64,000 nucleotides of DNA from Paracoccus sp. IB05 (lineage in GTDB: Bacteria > Pseudomonadota > Alphaproteobacteria > Rhodobacterales > Rhodobacteraceae): NCBI RefSeq assembly GCF_016405985.1, contig NZ_JAEFCF010000012.1:1-64000 (forward strand), read 5' to 3'. The translations under genes and the position numbers were made by a program. The stretch's first letter is position 1, and every line of letters starts with the position of its first letter. Below are positions 55,633-64,000 of the stretch, in pieces. The notes under the pieces are model-generated. The model made no database searches. It saw nothing but the letters and a program-made list of their open reading frames with translations, and was not told where the DNA came from.

Positions 55633-56772
55633 TCAGCGCCCGCGCCAGATCCAGCCGCCGCCATAGATGCGGCTGCCCTCGTTGGCATAGAATACGCAGG
55701 CCTGGCCGGGGCTGACGCCATCTTCCGGCTCGATCAGCTCCACTTCGGCTTCTGTCGCAGAGACCGGTCGGATGATTGCCGGGCGCGGCGCGCGGGTGGA
55801 GCGCACCCTTGTCAGCACATGCCATTCCGGCTGGCTCTCAAACGGCGCATCGCCCAGCCAGTTGATTTCCCGCACCGGGATCACCCGGGTCGAGAGCGCC
55901 TCTTTTGGCCCGACGATAACCCGGCGGTTTTCCGCATCAAGCTTCACCACATAAAGCGGCTCGCCGAGCCCCCCGATCCCCAGACCTTTGCGCTGACCGA
56001 TCGTGTAATGGATCACGCCACGATGCTCACCCAGCACCTGGCCCGAGAGATCGACGATCTCGCCGGGCGAGGCCGCATCGGGCCGCAGCTTCTCGATCAC
56101 GCTGGCATAATTGCCGTTCGGGACAAAACAGATGTCCTGGCTGTCGGGCTTGTCGGCCACCGGCAGACCATATTTTGTCGCCAGGGCCCGGGTCTCTGCC
56201 TTGGACTGCAGATGGCCCAGCGGGAAGCGCAGGTAAGAGAGCTGCTCCGGCGTGGTCGAGAACAGGAAATAGCTCTGATCGCGATTCGGATCGGCGGCCG
56301 AATGCAGCTCCGGCCCGGCGCCGCCCAGTTTGCGCTGGATGTAATGACCGGTCGCCATGCAATCAGCGTCCAGCTCTCTCGCGGTGGCGAGCAGGTCCTT
56401 GAATTTCACCCGCTCATTGCAGCGGATGCAGGGCACAGGGGTGGCGCCAGCCAGGTAGGCCTCGGCGAATTCCTCGATCACCGCCTCGCGGAAGGTGTTC
56501 TCGTAATCCAGCACATAATGCGGGAAGCCCATTGTCTCGGCCACCCGCCGCGCGTCATGGATGTCGCGCCCGGCACAGCAGGCGCCTTTCTTTGCCAGCG
56601 CCGCCCCGTGATCATAGAGCTGGAGCGTCACGCCGACGACATCATAGCCCTCTTCCTTCAGCATCGCCGCCACGACAGAGCTGTCGACGCCGCCCGACAT
56701 GGCGACGACCACGCGGGTATCTTGTGGGGCCCGGTCAAAGCCGAGCGAGTTGAGCCTGGTATCAAAGGGCAT
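55633..56772 (-). CDS. mnmA: tRNA-specific 2-thiouridylase MnmA
   Basis: MnmA thiolates U34 of Lys, Glu and Gln tRNAs. From ATG 56772 the product is 379 aa with the ATP loop '[18 protein letters not shown]' (26-32), Cys118 in '[13 protein letters not shown]' and Cys215 in '[13 protein letters not shown]', the pair used in sulfur transfer. 'ATGHYIQR' and '[15 protein letters not shown]' are family motifs. A longer upstream frame is not supported. It is divergent from sciP. Confidence 0.96.
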   Translation of the reverse strand: MPFDTRLNSLGFDRAPQDTRVVVAMSGGVDSSVVAAMLKEEGYDVVGVTLQLYDHGAALAKKGACCAGRDIHDARRVAETMGFPHYVLDYENTFREAVIEEFAEAYLAGATPVPCIRCNERVKFKDLLATARELDADCMATGHYIQRKLGGAGPELHSAADPNRDQSYFLFSTTPEQLSYLRFPLGHLQSKAETRALATKYGLPVADKPDSQDICFVPNGNYASVIEKLRPDAASPGEIVDLSGQVLGEHRGVIHYTIGQRKGLGIGGLGEPLYVVKLDAENRRVIVGPKEALSTRVIPVREINWLGDAPFESQPEWHVLTRVRSTRAPRPAIIRPVSATEAEVELIEPEDGVSPGQACVFYANEGSRIYGGGWIWRGR

Positions 56773-56927
56773 GGCAGTGTCGGGGCATGGGAGGGTCGCC
56801 GATGGGGAACGGATCCGGATTAGTCCGGAATATATGAAAATCTTTCCTACTCTCAAGGTGCGGGTTCAGCAATGTTTAAGCGTAACTGGTCAAATCTGCC
56901 TGAACCAGACAGCGAACGGAAACCGCG

Positions 56928-57206
56928 ATGTATCTCAGACGAGTTGACGGCCCGAGGCAGGTGACCTTGCCGGATGGCTCCATTCTGACCCGGGCGGATC
57001 TGCCCGCGCCAGAGACGAGCCGCTGGGTTGCCAGCCGCAAGGCGACGGTTGTACGGGCTGTGGCCCATGGGCTGATTACGGCCGAAGAGGCGCGGGAGCG
57101 ATATTCGCTGTCAGAAGAGGAATTCCGGCTTTGGTGTGACGCTGTGGAAAAACACGGAGAGAAGGCGCTGAAAGTGACGTCTATTCAAAAATTCAGACAA
57201 CTTTAG
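56928..57206 (+). CDS. sciP: CtrA inhibitor SciP (DUF1153)
   Basis: The 92-aa protein matches SciP/DUF1153, a small HTH protein that in Caulobacter binds CtrA and blocks activation of its targets in early cell cycle. It reads 'YLRRVDGPRQVTLPDGSILT', 'ETSRWVASRKATVVRAVAHG' and 'ITAEEARERYSLSEEEFRLW'. It lies 111 bp upstream of ctrA, so regulator and antagonist are neighbours. The ribosome-binding site is weak (GAAACCGCG). Confidence 0.93.
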   Translation: MYLRRVDGPRQVTLPDGSILTRADLPAPETSRWVASRKATVVRAVAHGLITAEEARERYSLSEEEFRLWCDAVEKHGEKALKVTSIQKFRQL

Positions 57207-57242
57207 ATTGTATTGGAATTTCTCTCTGGCAATCTGTGCGTG

Positions 57243-57257
57243 GTAACCATGCATTAA
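57243..57257 (+). promoter_or_regulatory. Candidate CtrA-binding site upstream of ctrA
   Basis: GTAA-CCATGCA-TTAA matches the CtrA consensus TTAA-N7-TTAA at seven of eight defined positions and lies 61 bp before the ctrA start. Autoregulation of ctrA is known in Caulobacter. A second TTAA occurs at 57277-57280 but without correct spacing. Confidence 0.5.
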
Positions 57258-57317
57258 CCAGGGGATGCGAGTGTCGTTAACGAAAATGACCTGACAGCCC
57301 GGACCGGAGATTTCCAT

Positions 57318-58031
57318 ATGCGTATTTTACTTGTCGAAGACGATCCAACAACATCGCGCAGTATCGAACTGATGCTGACCCATGCCAACCTGAATGTCTA
57401 TTGCACCGATATGGGCGAGGATGGGATAGATCTCGCCCGCCTCTATGATTACGACCTGATCCTGCTTGATCTCAATCTGCCTGATATGAGCGGGCATGAG
57501 GTTCTGCGCCAGATCAGGCTCGCGCGGGTGGAAACGCCGATCCTGATCCTGTCCGGATCGGACGATACCGAGAGCAAACTCAGGGGTTTTGGCTTTGGCG
57601 CCGATGATTATCTGACCAAACCTTTCCATCGCGAAGAACTGGTGGCGCGGATCCATGCGATCATCCGCCGCTCAAAAGGACATAGCCAGTCCACGATCCG
57701 GACCGGGCTGATCACGGTTAATCTCGATGCCAAAACCGTTGAATCCGAAGGAAAGGCCGTTCATCTGACCGGCAAGGAATATCAGATGCTTGAGCTGCTT
57801 TCGCTGCGCAAGGGAACCACTCTGACAAAAGAGATGTTTCTTAATCATCTTTATGGCGGCATGGATGAGCCGGAGCTTAAAATCATTGATGTGTTTATTT
57901 GCAAATTGCGCAAGAAACTGAGCGAAGCCACCGGCGGCGAAAGCTATATCGAGACCGTCTGGGGGCGCGGATATGTGCTGCGCGATCCGGAAGGGGACCG
58001 CAGCGACGGACGGCTCGCGGCAACGGCCTGA
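57318..58031 (+). CDS. ctrA: Cell-cycle response regulator CtrA
   Basis: The 237-aa OmpR-type regulator has the receiver domain '[20 protein letters not shown]' with phospho-acceptor Asp51 in '[20 protein letters not shown]' and Lys in '[19 protein letters not shown]'. The winged-helix domain shows '[20 protein letters not shown]', '[20 protein letters not shown]' and 'ICKLRKKL', nearly diagnostic for CtrA. In Rhodobacterales CtrA controls flagella, gene-transfer agents and other traits rather than viability. GGAGATTTCCAT precedes the ATG. Confidence 0.97.
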   Translation: MRILLVEDDPTTSRSIELMLTHANLNVYCTDMGEDGIDLARLYDYDLILLDLNLPDMSGHEVLRQIRLARVETPILILSGSDDTESKLRGFGFGADDYLTKPFHREELVARIHAIIRRSKGHSQSTIRTGLITVNLDAKTVESEGKAVHLTGKEYQMLELLSLRKGTTLTKEMFLNHLYGGMDEPELKIIDVFICKLRKKLSEATGGESYIETVWGRGYVLRDPEGDRSDGRLAATA

Positions 58032-58142
58032 TCGGGCACGCACCAGATTTGCCCGGGCAAGGCCGCTGTCCTGCGCTCGCGGAGTGACGGGGTTCGGCAC
58101 GGCTGAGCCGGTGCCAGGCGCGTGAGGTGCTTTACCTCCTGA

Positions 58143-62554
<4,412 letters not shown>

Positions 62555-62704
62555 ACCCGTATTCGGGGGCGTGGAGGCAGCCTCTGCATAAGGTACAACA
62601 CCTGATACCTGTTATGTTCCCTAATGTTCTACTTTAGTTCTTTACAACTCATGAATCATATGAGAACAATAGGGCAACAAAACAGAGAGCAGGAGGAAGT
62701 GAAG

Positions 62705-62827
62705 ATGATCGCCCGACTGAAAGCCGTTCGCCGCAGCGCAGATATCCGTGCGGCCGAGGATATTCTTGGCGTCGTCGCCCTCTTCGCGCTTTTGTTTGTT
62801 GCCCTCGCGCTGCCCGTCGCTGGTTAA
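62705..62827 (+). CDS. Small membrane protein (40 aa)
   Basis: AGGAGG (62691-62696) lies 8 nt before ATG 62705, an ideal ribosome-binding site. The product reads 'MIARLKAVRRSADIRAAEDI' then 'LGVVALFALLFVALALPVAG': a basic amphipathic start and one transmembrane helix. The 100 bp upstream are AT-rich and promoter-like, and a strong terminator follows at 62952-62989, so it is probably a monocistronic gene. No family recognised. Confidence 0.65.
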   Translation: MIARLKAVRRSADIRAAEDILGVVALFALLFVALALPVAG

Positions 62828-62951
62828 GCGCATCCGAGTTTCTGCCTGCGGTCTGACCCCTGACATGCACCGGCCTTCTCTGTCCCGATCCGAAGGCCCC
62901 TGATCTGCACCTGTCCCGCAGATCCCCGCATGTCCCAGACACGCTTGACTT

Positions 62952-62989
62952 CCGCCGCCGTCGCATCCCGACGCGCGGCGGTTTTTTTT
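62952..62989 (+). terminator. Rho-independent terminator of the 40-aa gene, overlapping the opposite gene's stop
   Basis: Outer stem CCGCCGC/GCGGCGG and inner stem CGTCG/CGACG around CATCC, with a one-base bulge, are followed by eight T residues (62982-62989). The T tract overlaps the TAA stop codon (62988-62990) of the convergent Fe-S scaffold gene. Confidence 0.85.
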
Positions 62990-63428
62990 AGGCCTGCCGG
63001 GCTTTGTCGACGGCTTCGCAGGCGGCGTCGAGCACCAGCAGGATCGAGGCGTGACGATTGCGGAACTCCCGCGCGGGGGTCAGCACCGCGTAAAGATCGA
63101 AAGGCGCGGGCGGCGGTTCGGCACCGTCTTTCAGCATGGCAGCAACGGCATCGCGGGCCTGATGGAGCTCCTGAGCGCTGCGCCCGATCACGGCACGGCC
63201 AAAAATCGCGGCAGAGGCCTGGCCGAGGGCGCAGGCCCGCACCTCTTGCGCATAATCCGCAACCCTTCCGTCCTGCAGCGTCAGATCGACCGTCACTGTC
63301 GAGCCGCAGGTGGGAGAGCGCTTTTTCGCGCTGCCCTGTGGCGCTGCAAGCCGCCCGGCCAGCGGGATATTCGCCGCCAGGTCGAGGATCTTACCGGAAT
63401 ATAGCGAGATCAGATCGCTGTCGCTCAT
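62988..63428 (-). CDS. Iron-sulfur cluster assembly scaffold-like protein (IscU/SufU/NifU-N family)
   Basis: The 146-aa protein starts 'LISLYSGKILDLAANIPLAG' and has Cys41 in 'SPTCGSTVTVDLTLQDGRV' and Cys66 in 'RACALGQASAAIFGRAVIG'. Where IscU has its third Cys, this sequence reads 'EFRNRHASILLVLDAA'. It therefore keeps two of three cluster ligands, as do other alphaproteobacterial members of this branch. A role in Fe-S assembly or in zinc/sulfur handling is inferred. It is divergent from hisI across 91 bp. Confidence 0.85.
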   Translation of the reverse strand: MSDSDLISLYSGKILDLAANIPLAGRLAAPQGSAKKRSPTCGSTVTVDLTLQDGRVADYAQEVRACALGQASAAIFGRAVIGRSAQELHQARDAVAAMLKDGAEPPPAPFDLYAVLTPAREFRNRHASILLVLDAACEAVDKARQA

Positions 63429-63519
63429 AGCAGTCGCCTTTGCCGATAGGCTGCCCTTGTGGCTTGCCTTGCCTGACGTCTATGTAATCGGACAGAGCGC
63501 CCGCGCCAAGGAGAAGACC

Positions 63520-63879
63520 ATGAGCTTTGATCCCGCCAGTCTGAAATTCGATGCCAATGGGCTGGTGGCCTGCATCGCCCAGCAGCATGACACAGGCGAG
63601 GTGCTGATGCTGGCCTGGATGAACGCAGAGGCGGTGGCGAAGACGCTGGAGACGGGCAGGGTCACCTATTGGTCGCGCTCGCGCCAGGCGTTCTGGATCA
63701 AGGGAGAAAGCTCGGGCCATGTGCAGCGGCTGGTCGGGCTGCGGGTGGATTGTGATCGTGACTGTCTGCTGGCGCTCGTGGATCAGACCGGACCGGCCTG
63801 CCATACCAACCGGCGGTCGTGTTTTTATACCGGGGTCGAGACCGGGGATGAGGTCGAGTTGATGCAGCCGGTCCGCTGA
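63520..63879 (+). CDS. hisI: Phosphoribosyl-AMP cyclohydrolase
   Basis: HisI opens the adenine ring of phosphoribosyl-AMP, the third step of histidine synthesis. The 119-aa protein has 'LVACIAQQHDTGEVLMLAWM', 'TGRVTYWSRSRQAFWIKGES', and metal ligands in 'VDCDRDCLLALV' and 'ACHTNRRSCFY'. There is no fused HisE domain. AAGGAGAAGACC precedes ATG 63520. Confidence 0.97.
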   Translation: MSFDPASLKFDANGLVACIAQQHDTGEVLMLAWMNAEAVAKTLETGRVTYWSRSRQAFWIKGESSGHVQRLVGLRVDCDRDCLLALVDQTGPACHTNRRSCFYTGVETGDEVELMQPVR

Positions 63880-63890
63880 GGCTGGCCTGC

Positions 63891-63922
63891 GCCTCCGGCG
63901 GGAGTATTTCAGTCAAGGGGAA
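63891..63922 (+). repeat. Dispersed intergenic repeat, copy 8
   Basis: GCCTCCGGCGGGAGTATTTC and AGTCAAGGGGAA, almost identical to copy 4a. Unlike the others, it overlaps the 3' end of the following minus-strand coding frame, whose stop codon is at 63909-63911. Confidence 0.75.
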
Positions 63923-64000
63923 TGGGCAGGCCGAGCATCTGGCGGATGTCAGCGGGCGTGGCGCCATCCTCGCGGTATTTTGCCAGCGCCCGGGCGTCAT
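63909..64000 (-). CDS. C-terminal end of an unidentified protein, continues past the window
   Basis: A minus-strand frame entering from the right edge reads 29 residues, 'DARALAKYREDGATPADIRQ' then 'MLGLPIPLD', before a TGA. The pattern is a basic helix followed by a short helix-turn motif. GC-rich third positions fit a real gene. Too little is visible to name it. A different frame on this strand that begins at the window edge looks non-coding. Confidence 0.55.
   Translation of the reverse strand, partial: DARALAKYREDGATPADIRQMLGLPIPLD

Overview
The window reads as chromosomal DNA of a GC-rich alphaproteobacterium, most likely of the Rhodobacterales (Rhodobacter/Paracoccus relatives). The evidence is the adjacent SciP and CtrA cell-cycle regulators, the uppS-cdsA-dxr-rseP-bamA-ompH-fabZ-lpxA-lpxI-lpxB run, the Met-rich small protein usually labelled 'antifreeze protein' in this group, a DUF3422 protein, and a family of GGAGTATTTnnGTCAAGxGGAA intergenic repeats. 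I see no rRNA, tRNA, CRISPR array, prophage or insertion sequence. Genus-level assignment is not possible from reading alone.

Layout. 0-6 kb: a probable haem locus with two HugZ-like proteins, a TonB-dependent receptor and an SbmA/YddA-type ABC exporter-like protein. 6-9 kb: a kynurenine-formamidase-like hydrolase, then elongation factor P divergent from its lysylating enzyme EpmA. 9-14 kb: obgE-proB-proA and a DUF3422 membrane protein. 14-16 kb: an RTX-type secreted protein with an unusual long-period Gly/Asp solenoid. 16-20 kb: FAD oxidoreductase, M20 amidohydrolase and msrA. 19.7-21.4 kb: a RES/Xre toxin-antitoxin pair with two near-identical palindromic operators, divergent from a MerR regulator. 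21.6-26 kb: an alpha/beta hydrolase, two small membrane ORFs, an L,D-transpeptidase lipoprotein, a DsbA-like protein and an AbrB-type membrane protein. 26-27.2 kb: a di-haem cytochrome peroxidase gene broken by two separate lesions. 27.4-33.6 kb: a Pot-type ABC operon, an YtcJ-like amidohydrolase and a Met-rich small protein. 33.6-41 kb: a peptide-type ABC operon on the minus strand with an AraC regulator upstream. 41-43 kb: miaA and pyrH. 43.4-55.5 kb: the envelope-biogenesis run from frr to lpxB. 55.6-58 kb: mnmA, sciP and ctrA. 58-62.6 kb: ligA-recG. 62.7 kb to the end: a 40-aa membrane protein, an Fe-S scaffold-like protein, hisI and the 3' end of an unidentified gene.

Most genes are housekeeping. 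The envelope cluster couples translation recycling (frr), undecaprenyl and phospholipid precursor synthesis (uppS, cdsA, dxr), outer-membrane protein assembly (rseP, bamA, ompH) and lipid A synthesis (fabZ, lpxA, lpxI, lpxB) through many 4-bp ATGA overlaps. The accessory interest lies in the RTX solenoid protein, the decayed peroxidase locus, the duplicated operators of the toxin-antitoxin pair, the dispersed intergenic repeats and several unannotated small membrane proteins.
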